From the NCBI GenBank assembly GCA_026686845.1, contig JAIVEN010000002.1, forward strand, positions 39,511,001 through 39,575,000: 64,000 bases of DNA, given 5' to 3'. This DNA is from Adenanthera pavonina (Eukaryota > Streptophyta > Magnoliopsida > Fabales > Fabaceae). The position numbers were made by a program, and so were the translations under genes. The notes under the pieces were generated by a model, which was given only the letters and a program-made list of their open reading frames with translations, did no database searches and was not told the origin of the DNA. Below, piece after piece: positions 46,501-59,200 of the stretch. The first letter of the stretch is position 1. Every line of letters starts with the position of its first letter.

Positions 46501-49199
46501 TCATTTCAAAGATCATTGCAAATAGAATGAAGCCTCTTCTTGGAAAATTGATCTCCCAAAATCAAAGAGCTTTTGTCCCTGCTAGAATGATACAAGACAA
46601 CATCATTATTGTCCATAAAGCTTTTCATCATTTGCGCTTGAAATCTAGGGGAAGGCCAGAAATGGCAATTAAGCTAGACATGAATAAGGCTTATGACAGA
46701 GTAGAGTGGGACTTTCTACATGCATTACTACTTAAGTTAGGCTTCCATACAAAGTGGGTCTCTAGTATTATGGAATGTGTTACTAGTGTTGATTTTACTC
46801 TGATGCTATCTGGCAAACATGTGTCTTCTTTTTCCCCTTTAAGAGGACTTAGATAAGGGGATCCTCTCTCTCCCTATCTTTTTATTTTAATTACTAATGT
46901 TTTAGCAAAGATGATTATCAACATGAAGAGCTTGGTCTTCTCAAAGGAATTAAGCTAACAAGGCATTGCCCAACATTGACTCATTGTCTTTTTGTTGATG
47001 ATTCTATATTTTTCCTACAGGCAAATGAAACAAATTGTAGAACACTGAAGAATATTCTTGACATGTATTGTAAGTTACAGGGCAAGCAATTATTGTGGAT
47101 AAATCATGTTTATTTTTCTCTAAGAATTCTTCTGATCTTTTGAAAGAAGAAATGGCTCACATCTTCCAGATTACATCTGTTGAAGTGCCAGGAAAGTATC
47201 TCAGACTTCCTATCTTGTAGGGGAGGTCAAAGGCACAAGCTCTTAGCTATGTTGTGGACAGAGTTAAAAAGAAGATTCAGGAATGGCACAACAACTCTCT
47301 CTAGTGCAAGTAAAGAAGTTCTCATTAAATCAATTGTTTCAACAATACCTGTGTTTCCCATGTCTTGTTTTTTATTTCCAAAATCAACTTGCAAAAGCAC
47401 TCAACAGTGTTCTTGCAAATTTTTGGTGGGGGGAAATATATGTTAACAAGAGAATTCATTGGATTTCTTGGCAAAAATTGGGTGAGCCAAAAAGGAAAGG
47501 AGGTTTAGGTTTTTCAGAATTTCATGATTTTAATCTTGCTCATTTTTCTAAATTGGGATGGAGAATTCTCCAAGAGCCTAATGATTTATAGGTCAATATT
47601 CTCAAGGGATTATATTTTCCTAAAACTAATTTTATGAATGCTAAAAGAGGTTGCAGGGCCTGATGGGCATGGAACAACATTCTGGAAGAGAGAGCATTAC
47701 TAGAGAATCATGTTTATATTAATGTTGGCAAGGGTACAAGGAGCAATCTATGGTCGGACCCATGGTTACCATCACTTCCAGGTATGAAATTGAGTTCTCG
47801 CTGTCATTTTAATGAACTTAAAAATATGAAAGTTGTTGAAATTCTAAATGACAATACATGGGATATGTCTTTGATAAGACCTTGGCTAAAGAGGGAAGAA
47901 ATAGAAGAGATAGAAAATATCCCATTGCTTGCATAGAGAGAGAGGATCGATGGTTATGTATAGGAGGGAAAAATGTAATGTATATTATTAAGGAAGGGTA
48001 CCATTTAGCCAAATATTTCATCAAAAGGAGGGAAAGGTAAGGACCAAGAAGCTCTAGTAGTACCCTACATTCGTTATAGGGTATTATTTGGAAGCTGAAA
48101 GTCCCGAATAGAATAAAATTCTTCTTATGGAAACTAACTTCAAATGCATTGCCATGTTTTGAGAACCTTTTTAAGAGAAAGTGTGGAACTTCACTGACAT
48201 GTCCTATTTGTGGAACTACGACTGAGACAATTAAACACATTTTCCTTCTATGTGATTGGGCTACAGAAATGTGGTTTACAAGTATCTTCTCTTTGAGACT
48301 CTTGGAATCCCATGTTTCCCATATTAATCAATGGCTTTACAAATTTCTGTGTACAAATAGATTGGATGACTAGGCAAAGGCCAAATTAGCAACGATACTT
48401 TGGTATATATGGAAGGGCAGGTGTAAGTTTATTTATGAGCATAAATAACCTAATCCTTTGCTTACCCTTTCAATTGAAAATAAAGCTTCTATGGATTTTT
48501 AGGATGCAAATGAATGGAGAAGTTTGGCTATTGATGGGAATATTAATAAATATCAAAATGAAGGAAAATGGAAAGCACCTGTAGAAGGTAATCTTATAAC
48601 TAATTCTGATGTTGCTTTCATATCATCCTCTAGTATGGCTGCATGTGGTTTTGTTGTTTGAGATAAATAAAGTTTTGTCTTGGATGATAAGGTCCGTACT
48701 TACAAAGCCTTTTTTTCGTGTATGGCAGAATCCTTGGCACTTTTGGATGCAGTACAATTTGCTTCTGAGAATAATTTCGTTAATGTGGAGTTCAAAATAG
48801 ATTGCTTACCACTCATTAATTCAATATCAAAATAGGGTATGGCTGCTGAGTGGCAATGTCATTCAGTTGTTGATAATATCCTTTCCATAAGGAACTCTCT
48901 AAGGAATCCAAAGTCCGCCTAGATTTCTCGAATAGCTAATGGCATCATCGGCTGGGTTGTCAAATCAGCTCTTACTAGGATGTGCCCTTCTTCCTAGGGT
49001 CTTTACCCTCTATCCCAGCTTAAGTCCCTGATTGACTTAGATTGCAGTTATTGTCATTCTGGTATTGGTTGAGTTTTGTTTGCTTTTCGTCACTAGTTTA
49101 TTCATTTGTTTTCTTGTTATTTTTTCCTTTCAGACTGGTCTCGTTGTTGTTTATCATTTATTTTAATGAATGCAATGCCCTTGTTAGCCCAAAAAAAAA
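43507..49199 (+). mobile_element. 5'-truncated L1-type LINE, ORF2 relic, interrupted by a solo LTR
   Basis: Starts inside the endonuclease (GGFLGNFTSVYRPL...WWRKLNNLVPYKGIPWVVF, 43577-43690). The solo LTR 43693-45332 intervenes, and the endonuclease resumes as FNEILHTSNKEGG...VKYTWANN and ESIGSDHSPLIFHLD (to about 45635). RT follows (45696-47100: FRPISLCNFSYKIISKIIAN, IKLDMNKAYDRVEWDF, GDPLSPYLF, catalytic site F-V-D-D near 46995). The zinc-binding region CPICGTTTETIKHIFLLCDW is at 48197-48258, and a plant-type RNase H domain with MAESLALLDA and VEFKIDC at 48600-48835. Ends in an A-run at about 49190-49199. Possible short target duplication GTTATAT (43500-43506 and 49202-49208). Many stops; inactive. 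Confidence 0.9.
43693..45332 (-). mobile_element. Solo LTR (CAGACGAA family) inserted in the LINE endonuclease
   Basis: 1640 bp on the minus strand: the element-strand start TGTTGAATCAAG is at 45332 and the end TAACA at 43693. Flanked by GTTTT (43688-43692) and ATTTT (45333-45337), one mismatch. The U5 hairpin CTTCCCAA...TTGGGAA is at 43712-43733. AACGGATA boxes (minus strand) lie at 44271-44336, and the U3 motif array at about 44370-45100. Confidence 0.92.
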
Positions 49200-49208
49200 T
49201 AGTTATAT

Positions 49209-49916
49209 CTATATGGAAATTCCTTTTTACTATAAATATATTTATTGTTCAACATGAGCATCGCAAGAAAAAAAAAAGACTAGTTAGATACCAAAATTCT
49301 ATCAATCATCAAGATTTTATAAAATTCACAAAGGACATGAGTCCGACAAAGTATGATGGCTTATACTCATCATTTATAGAATTAAAATTGTTATAAGCAA
49401 TAAAATAATAACTGATATATGAAACTAAATAAATATAAAAACTTCATAGTACTAAAAATCCAAATGTATCAATTGACCAAGAATCACAATAATATTTCTA
49501 TCTTTTCATATATTTCCATATAAAGACCTTGTAAAGCCTATGTATGAGATAAACCCTAGAGTTCAAGTAATTTGAAATATGATAAAAAGAATCAATGCCA
49601 TTCATATAATTGACATTTTTATTTTTGATAAGAAAAGAAAATAAGAAATTAAATCAAGTACCATCTACAATCTGCTATTATTAGTAACAAATATGATATT
49701 AAAATCATAATTCACAAAACACAAACGTATACCTAATTCCTAAGATTCCTAAGATGACCACAAATCCATCTTAATGCATGATTTTAATAAAATAAAGAAA
49801 GAGAATGCAATGAATGAAAATTTTCTCATACACATTCCACATGCATAGTAATGAAATTGTTGTGTGAATAACAATCATGCATGAAAAATTTATCATGATA
49901 AAATTCATATAAAAAC
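49209..49916. other. AT-rich spacer
   Basis: Nothing recognisable: A/T-rich with a short A-run at about 49267-49277. Ends with the AAAAC duplication (49912-49916) of the next solo LTR. Confidence 0.6.
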
Positions 49917-51666
49917 AGTTAGGTTTAATATAATATAAGTTTTGATGATGACAAATATAGAGTAATAAGGAACAAATGTATCATATGTGTCTAACATATA
50001 TAATGTTCCTTAAAGAAATAAAATGTGTATTAGCATATATTTAATTAAGTTTATAATACATATATCATGCGATATACCAATATATCCATTGTACTCTTAT
50101 ATTATATAATACATGTTAAATATATAAATTAGACTAACTGCATGGTTTGTAAGTATAATATATTAAATATATGATAGTTCAAGTAAGAAGACTGAGCATA
50201 GGAATAAAGAAATGACAATTAACATCATGCCTCACTCAAGAAAGAAGAAGAGATAGGATGCTCCAAGAATTAAAGATAAAAAAGGAACATGCCAAAAATA
50301 GAAATAACCAAGTGAAAATGGAGTTCAACTTTTGAAAACCTAAATATTAGGTATATATATATTTTTTCACTTAGGTCTTGAGGTGGCTAACAAACAAAAT
50401 TTTTGTTTGATTCATGTTTATTTTGTGCAAAATTCAAACTTTGTTTAATGAAATTTGAAGTTACAACGGTTTCATCTATGACAGATGAATTTCAGTTCTG
50501 AAATTCAAATTTTGGGCTAAGCATTATTAGTAAATGTGTGCAAAATTCACATGAAACTTAATTAAAATTTAAATGTTAGTCAAATTCAAAATGAGTTTAC
50601 TGCACTACCTTTGATAGACAAATTTTGGACTTTAAAATGTGAATTTCAAAAAGAGAATTTGTGAGTCTTGTTAGAACATGTCTCTAACAAATAAACTTTG
50701 CAGTTCAACAGTTGAATTTTGAAGAGAGAACTTTTGTGTTATATTGAATGTGCCTTTGACAGATGAATTTCAGCTTTTGAAATTCAAATTTTGAAGTGCA
50801 CTATGTAAACTTGAGACAACTATTGAAACTTTAACAGATACACTTCTAGTATGAAAATTCAAATGAACTAATATGAGTTAACTTTGGCAAACTTGAAACT
50901 CGAATTTCACTCTATGACAGACAAATTTATGAAATTCAACATTATCATATAAGTATGCTGACTTTGCGAAATTCGTTTATTAAGCTTCAAAATTCAAATT
51001 TTAGAAAGATAGATGCATTTAATACAATTGGTGAACGACTTTTTTTGCAAAGTAATGGCTAGCACTTGTGTCTAACATCTAGTTACGCCATAAATCTATA
51101 TATAGAACCTTATTTGAACTTATATGTAATAATTTTAAGAGAGTTTATGTGAAAATGCTACTTCAATACATAAAATCTTTCTATATCAACATTCATAGTA
51201 AAACCCATCTCATCAGAGTAAACTTTCAATGTATTATCTACTCTATAAAAAAATTTCTATTCTGTAATCATTCTTTATAAATATTTTGGGTAGAATCTTA
51301 GTATAAGGATAACATTAAGGGAAATATAAACTTGTAAGAGTTTGGAAAAAGTGGTTTCACAAGTGTCTATTGAAACTTGTGGGATGTACTGAGACTTCAC
51401 AGGTGCCCGAATCAAACATGTGGGATATAGTTAAAAATCTTAAGTGGTGGTTTGGGAACTAGACATAGGTTAAGTGGTTTAGGCCGAACCCGTATAAATT
51501 CTTGTATCTTGCCGTTCATCTGTTCATTCCATCTACCAATTTCTTCACACTCTGTTCATCCATGTTCTACTACACATCTAGTGACATTGGGCTGTGATTC
51601 AAAAAGGACAAAAAATTCTTACATCACCCTATTCACCCCCTCTTGGATAACCAACCAAATTTAACA
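49917..51666 (+). mobile_element. Solo LTR, Sirevirus type, AAAAC duplication
   Basis: 1750 bp. Starts AGTTAGG (first T of the usual TGTTAGG mutated to A) and ends AATTTAACA. Flanked by perfect AAAAC (49912-49916 and 51667-51671). U3 has degenerate GACAGATGAATTTCAG and AAATTCAAATTTT motifs (about 50400-51010). TATA-like CTATATATAGAACC is at about 51096. The U5 end is CACCCCCTCTTGG, but the flanking hairpin arm is not preserved here. Confidence 0.88.
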
Positions 51667-51671
51667 AAAAC

Positions 51672-53295
51672 TTATTATCAAAATGGAAACATTATTTTAT
51701 TAAACTTGAGATATAAATCAAAAGCATGTAATTTCCATAGAGTACAAAAAAAAAAGTTACTTTGTGTATATATAACTTCAAGATCCTCTTTATATTCTAT
51801 GTAAATAACTTTAAGATCTACTTTATATTCCATGTGGATAGCTTTAAGATCGATTTTGTATTCTATGTGGATTACTATTTTTTTGTTATAATATAAATAA
51901 AAACTGAAACTTTTGCAACATACAAACTATATGTAATATATATTCAAATCAGAAACATGTATATATCACATATGTCCGCAACATATATTTTTCTAATAGA
52001 TCTTTCAAACACGTACATCTATAAGCTCTTAATAAATTAGCAAAGGTAATGAATAAAAAGGTAAAAATAAATTGTGGATAACTTTAGGATCTACTTTATA
52101 GAAAAATTAAATTGTACCCTATATTTTTATATATGACATCTCAATTAGATTATCTCATATTTTAGGATGTGATATAACTTTTCTTTACTTAAAAATTAAC
52201 TCAAAGTCACTAAAAATAGTTAATTCACAAAAAAACAAAAGAAGATGAAGAAGAAGAAGAAGATAATAATAATATATATCTTATTAGCAAGTGAAAAAAA
52301 TGTACTTCAAATCCTTAAGCAAACTCATGCTTATCATATGCTGTAAAGTAAAATGGAAAATCAAGAAATTTAAAAGAAGAGAAAATATGAAGGCCAAAAG
52401 TAAATGATACTTTATTTATCCATCAAGGATATTTATACAAGAAATAAGTAAAACCATAATAACACAAGAAAGGATAATAATCTTTTAATTAAGTCGTATG
52501 ATAAAAAAATATTCTAAATGAATATAAGAAAATCTTTATAACAGACTCCAAATTATCATCTAAAAGCTAATCACTGCAAAAAATTAAGTATGTCAATTAA
52601 CTTACAAACCAGCGGCAATCCAATTCAAATTTACGCTAAAATAGAACCTAATCATCATCTAAGTTCAGCCAAAACATTTCTAATTATTATATAAATTAAT
52701 CCTAGCAATGACCACATCAAAGCAAGCATTAAATTCAATCTATGTAATCTAATTTCTTCAATTAGTAGCAAATTAAGAAACATAGAAATAGAGAAGAAGA
52801 GGAAGAAATTGGAATAGAAACTAAGCCAGAAAATATATTAATCAATCCTTAAACTCCAATTATAGCTTCTTCTTTTTTTCCCAATCAATTATAGTTTCAT
52901 GTTCATAATTGAAGTTTGATTATAATAGAAGAAATAGTCATCTAGTCTCTTGTTTTTTCCTCTTACATTTCTCTGTAGCAGTGTCACGTTGGAGATTGAA
53001 AGAGTGACGGTTTTAGTGGTCAGGATTTAAAGGATTCGACGGTCAGGATTCATTCTTATTTCATTAATTTGGTTTGTCATCTTCAACCGTCCGATTAATC
53101 TGACTGACATCATGAGATGGGTAGATGGGCAGGGGATCCATTTCCATTGATGATGTTTTTACGACGTTTATCCTAGTCGTGTGCTGTGTCTGAACCCAAG
53201 CGCTTGCCACTTTAACTGCTCTTCTAGATTTGCGCAGATTCTGCGATACTACCAAACTCGAGAGGAGGCTGAACAGAGCCAGCTATTTTATTCCC
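51672..53295. other. AT-rich upstream region of the 5-phosphatase gene
   Basis: No gene. Contains a short GAA/ATA-rich simple repeat (about 52237-52275) and weak repeats of ACTTTAAGATC(T/G)A(T/C)TTTATATTC around 51765-51860. The last 300 bases should hold the promoter and 5' UTR of the gene at 53296, but I cannot point to a convincing TATA box. Confidence 0.5.
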
Positions 53296-56200
53296 ATGGA
53301 TCCACGACTGGGCGAACACGATCGATCCTCATCTTTGATTGATCATCTATCCCCCCATTCCTACCATCAGCCCGGTCCTTGCGGGGATCCCTTCGATGAA
53401 ACTGATGATTGCTCTTCGATAAATGTCAACTGCTACTTGCGCTCATCCTCTTCTTCCGACGACGACAAGGATGATAGTTCTCACTCTCTTCCCGCCACCA
53501 ATAAACGACTCGACTACATGCTTCAATTTCTTGATCGCAAGCTTTCTGCCAACAATCACAATCAACATTCAGACCAGGGAAACCATTCCCGCCCTGGGCT
53601 ACCAGAGTTTGTTGCGAAAGGTGGAGGCAACGGTATCTTCAAAGTCCCCGTACAGGCGGCGGTTCATCCCCTGCGGCCTCCCAGTCTTGAATTGAGGCCG
53701 CACCCCCTAAGGGAAACTCAGATTGGGCGTTTCTTGAGGGTCATTGCGAGCACTGAGTCGCAACTGTGGGCTGCTAGCGAATGTGGGGTCAGGTTGTGGA
53801 ATTTCAAGGATCTCTATGCGGCTTGGCGCGGTGTTGAAGAAACTGTTAGGAGTGGCGACGTAGAAACTGCTCCTTTTACGGAGTCCGAATGGACTTCGCC
53901 CGCCCTGTGTTTGGCTTTAGATGAGGGAAACAGATTGGTATGGAGCGGACATAAAGATGGCAAGATTCGATGCTGGCAGATGGATCAGGGTTTAGATGAG
54001 AACTGGAGGACTCGCTTTCAGGAAATCTTGTCCTGGCAGGCTCACCGTGGCCCTGTTTTCTCACTTACTATTACGTCTTATGGTGATTTTTTCATTATTT
54101 ATGTTGCCTCTTTGTTTACGTTGTTTCCATGAACCTGGAATAGGCTACTCCAAACTTCTCATTAGGGAATTTCACATTGTTAAATCACCTTTTGTACATA
54201 TGGAGTATAAAACCCATAAACTTAGCTCAACTCTGACTTAGAAAGAAAAGTTTAATTCTTTTCCGGTTATATAATGAAGAGATAAAATTCAAGCAGCTTG
54301 TTTGTAGTACATATTGTTCCGGTTAACAAATGAGACGATACCTGAACTGAAAATTGGGTTAACAAATTTTCAGATTGCTATTTGCTTTTTTCTGGAATTA
54401 ACAATTAACAAATACCATTTTTTTTTCTCTCACGCCTGTTAGTAATTGCACATGGGTTTCTGAACACAATATTGTTGACGTTATTTGTGTGTGCGCTTTG
54501 ATAAGCACAGACATTGATGCAAAAGAGAGTCACTTTTGCAAAATTAAAAAAAAAAAAAAAATCTGGCCGCACAGTAACATCAAATAAAGGCCACAAACAG
54601 AACCATAGCAATCTGAAAATTGAGTGTTGATGGCTAGGCTACTATTGTTAACAAAATCCAATGAATTGGTCCTGGACTCAGTTTACTTATTCAATTGCTT
54701 CTTGTAATTTATTGATCTTCTTCCCCTCATTCTTTTCTGCATTCCTTTTTATTGGCTTAATCCAGGGGATCTATGGTCGGGTTCAGAAGGGGGAACTTTA
54801 AAGATATGGCCTTGGGAGGCCATTGAAAAATCTATTTCCCTTATAAAAGAGGAAAGACATACAGCTGCCTTGTTGGTGGAGAGGTCCTATGTTGACTTGA
54901 GGAGCCAGTTGTCTACAAATGGTTTCAGTAGCATACTGACTTCAGACGTAAAGTACTTAGTATCTGATAATTCAAGAGCAAAGGTGTGGAGCGCTGGTTT
55001 TTTTTCATTTGTTTTGTGGTACGAATACAGTTTACTTGCTTAGTCTCTTTTAGTTTTATTATTATGCTTGACGCTTGTTATTTAATATTTCAAAAGTTAC
55101 TAATAAATCTTTCTTTCTTTTTGGTAAGTTGGATACACAAAGTATCTTTTGTTGAAAATATTATTAAATTCTTTTTATATTTTTAATTATAACGTACTTC
55201 ATAAATTATTTACCTGAGTATAAGATATTTCCTTATTCCAATAAGAATGTGGAGTTTGAAACGCTGATTGTATATTCTTACTTTATTATCTTATGCATGT
55301 ACCATTGCCTCATTAGTTGAAAATTATTAGAGATTATAATAAATTATTCGAGTAAGCAGCTTAAGCTTTTGGATTGAAGTAGTCTTTCACATGTTATCAA
55401 AGCCTCTATGACTAATTGTCAAAAATTTGATCATTGACACTTCCAATTTCCTATGAAGTTAAATTTCAGCACAATATATGGTGGTTTTGTACTTTGTCCA
55501 CACTTCAAGCCCAAAGGACTTCCTTGTTATGAGGCATATAGACATTATAATAAAATTATTTGTAGCCTTCATTGAACAATTTAAGCTTTTGGGCTGATGT
55601 AGTCTTTGGCAAAGATACAATATGGTTGTAGATTTTATGGCCAATTTAATGCAATAATGATGGATGTAATTTGGTGCAACATATTTCAGAAGGAAAAAAA
55701 AAAAAAAACTGGTGAGGAGATAAACTGTGAGTTAGGAGAATTATAGGGAGGTTGGCATGATATTGAGGTAGGCAGATCTAAGACTTGTTGTGGAGAGGTT
55801 AGCATCTGAAAGCTAGATCCCTTCTTCCACATTTTTACTTTCTCTACCACTGCAACTCACCTCTGCTACCATACACTTTTTGTTTTGGGGGCCAAAACCT
55901 CTGCTACCATACACATGTGAACTGCCTTTTACTGAATAATGTAAAGATACCAAGAGTTTTCACTAGATAATATGCCATCAGATCTAAATCTTATGTACCT
56001 TTATTTTATTGATTCTCTCTTCTCGATACATAACTTACTATTAGATTTATCTCATCATGTGTGTGTGTGTGTGTGTGTACACCTGTCAACTTGATTTGTC
56101 CCGGTGGCTGTTGATTTACAGGGATGCTCGTACAAGAGAAATACTGAAAGTGTTCAATACGGATGGCCAAATTGAAAATCGGGTGGACATTTCATCAATA

Positions 56201-59200
56201 CAAGACTTTTCAATTGAGCTTGTTTCAAGTTCTCGAAAAGACAAAGCACAAAGTTCCATTGGGTTCTTTCAGCGTTCACGCAATGCCATAATGGGGGCAG
56301 CTGATGCTGTTCGTCGAGTTGCAGCAAAGGGAGGTTTCGGAGATGAGAACAGAAGAACTGAGGCAATATTGGCAACCATTGATGGAATGATCTGGACAGG
56401 GTGTTCAAATGGCTTATTATTGCAATGGGATGGAAATGGAAATTGTATACAGGAATTCCAACACCATTCATCTGCTGTTCAATGCTTTTGTACTTTTGGG
56501 GCACATATTTGGATAGGTTATGTGACTGGTATTGTCCAGGTGTTGGACCTTAAAGGTAATCTGATCGGGGAATGGGTGGCTCATAGTGGTCCAATTGTAA
56601 AAATGACTGTTGGAGCTGGTTTCATTTTCACACTTGCTAATCATGGTGGCATTCGTGGCTGGAACATCACTTCTCCAGGTCCCCTTGATAGCATATTGCG
56701 TTCAGAATTAGGTGGCAAAGAATTTTTATATACAAAAATAGAAAACTTAAAAGTCTTGACTGGCACTTGGAATGTTGGCCAAGGAAAAGCATCTCAAGAT
56801 TCGCTTGCTTCATGGCTTGGATCTGTGGCCTCTGATGTTGGAATTGTTGTTGTCGGGTTGCAAGAGGTTGAAATGGGTGCTGGGTTTCTTGCAATGTCTG
56901 CAGCAAAAGAAACGGTTAGTCATCATTCTTGTTCTATACTAGAAAATGATATATCTTTGTTATCAACAAGCATCAACTTCATTGTTATTAGACAAAATAA
57001 TGCTATGCAACTGTTATTTGGATGAATGTTGTTTGTTAATTGTTGTCTTGCCATAAGATCCAACTTATAATTCTATCAGTTTAGCTCTCAAAATTGATGG
57101 TTTGCATGCTCTTGGTGTCTTCTCATTATTAATAGCCTGCTATAGCTCCTTTGATGGAAACCTGATATACTGAAATAGTATCAAGTTCCAATGGTCTAGT
57201 TACAACTCTTTACAGTGAATGGGATGAGAAAATAACACCCAAAACAAGCTAATCCCTCTGTTACAGCTGAAATACCTAGCAAATAGCTTTAAATAAAGAT
57301 AACAATGAAAAGAAACACACTGGTCAGGCCTCTCCATGCTAAAACCAGAAACTTTTTCTGTTGTCCTACCACTGCACACTCCTGGCAGCACCCTCTGCTT
57401 CTCTCCTTTTGACAGCCTTGTTTTGGGATAGTGGACCCACTTTGGCCCTTTTCCTCTCGTATATGTTGCCCCAATTCTTAGTAGGTGGGACCTTGGGCTT
57501 GTTTCTGGTATAAACCTTCCCAAGTCTACTAAGTCCATCATCCTTGCTTTAGCCTGTAACCATCTGCAATGGGCCCTTTTTGTCAGTTTTGATGGCAGAT
57601 ATTAGGACGAGTTATTCATTAGATTTTGTGGGTGTCAAATTCTCTCTCCCTCCTATATATGCACCCACATGGTGTTGCAAAATAATATGAAGTTTCAGAT
57701 TTATTTTTCTACTCTTCTGCTTCAGATTTCTTCACTCAAAAACCTTTCAAGTTTCCGGGAATTATCTATAATAACAGAATTATGAAGTTAATAGATGTCT
57801 CTTGTGTTGAGTAGCCTCTCAGGAGTCTGGCTGATAATATATGAAAGAAAAAAAGACCAATATGTTTCGGTGTTTGTTTATTGGAAATGGAAATTTTACC
57901 AATGGCTAAAGAGTTTATGTGCTCTTGTGCATGTGTGATATGATGAGTATAGTTATTAGTTTGCCTAAATTTTCTCATTCATCCCCCCTCCCTTAACCCC
58001 ACCTTTGGGATACATATAGGTAGGACTCGAGGGTAGTTCTGTTGGGCAGTGGTGGCTAGATATGATAGACAAAACACTGGATGAAGGTTCAACTTTTGAA
58101 CGTGTTGGTTCCAGGCAACTTGCAGGCTTGGTCATTGCTGTATGGTGAGTATCTGAGAGAAATAATTCAAGTGAGCTGGGAATGCCTTTAATATTTCACA
58201 AATAATGCCTGCTGTTTTGCCTGAGTTATCATATCAGATGTTTGTGCTTGTCTTCCCACTTGTTATAAATGATATTTATGTTTGGAATACCGAATACATT
58301 AATATCACTCAGCAAGGGTTGAGCTCCTAATAGTATCCTGAAATGAAATATAAACTAATGTCTATTCATTTATTTTCTATGAAACTGTGTCCTCTTTCAA
58401 TTTTAATGTATGTTTTTCTTCTTGTTTTTATCTTATATTATCTATGATCTTTTCCCTTGTTTATTTCTTCACATGTAGTAGTTGAACTTATCTTCTTTAG
58501 GGTCAGAAATAATATTAGATTTCATGTTGGGGATGTCGATGCGGCAGCAGTTCCTTGTGGCTTTGGACGTGCTATTGGCAATAAGGTAGGCCTTATTTGC
58601 TGATTTTCTGTGTTAGAGTTAGGATTTACTCTCTCTCTGTTCGTTTGAAATGGCACTCTAAGATTTGGCGGTTTTCCCATCATGGTTATTAGAATACTAA
58701 TGGGGATCATGAATCTCATATTTTTGGCCTTGCTTGCATATGACAATTCAACACATGCTTAAAGTAAGATAATTTTATTAGGCTGTCCATGATATGGTGT
58801 AATTTTGGTCTCATGTATGTATGAGGAAATGTGATGGCCTTTGAATGTTAAAATATTAATTATTGGCATCAGCAAGTGATGTGTGATCTAATCATTGAAA
58901 CTCTTGGTTTTCTCTAGTTGTGTTTACTGTTTACCAAGAGAGATAACCTGTTCAATGCCAGCTGCTTATGAGCCTATATATTGTAACTGGTGCTGCACTT
59001 GAATAATATAGAACCAGAAGAATCATTATACAACTCAATATATAGATAGCTAGCTTAACTAACTATACCAACAAAGAAAAGAAAGGGCAGAGCAAATAAC
59101 AAATACAACAACAACAACAACAATAGCCTTATCCCACTATGTAGGGTCGGCTACATGGATCAAACGACGCCAATGAGCTTTATTAAACGCCATCTCCTCA

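Noticed and set aside
49042..49396. Short open frames after the LINE RNase H domain
   Set aside because: They lie in the LINE 3' end and AT-rich flank and have hydrophobic, T-rich composition typical of non-coding AT-rich DNA.
53230..53295. Longer N-terminus for the 5-phosphatase starting at 53230
   Set aside because: The codon there is TTG; the first ATG in frame is 53296 in a good plant initiation context.
57200..57541. Minus-strand open frame in intron 3 of the 5-phosphatase
   Set aside because: No recognisable domain, inside an intron with clean borders; at most a fragment of an unidentified repeat.
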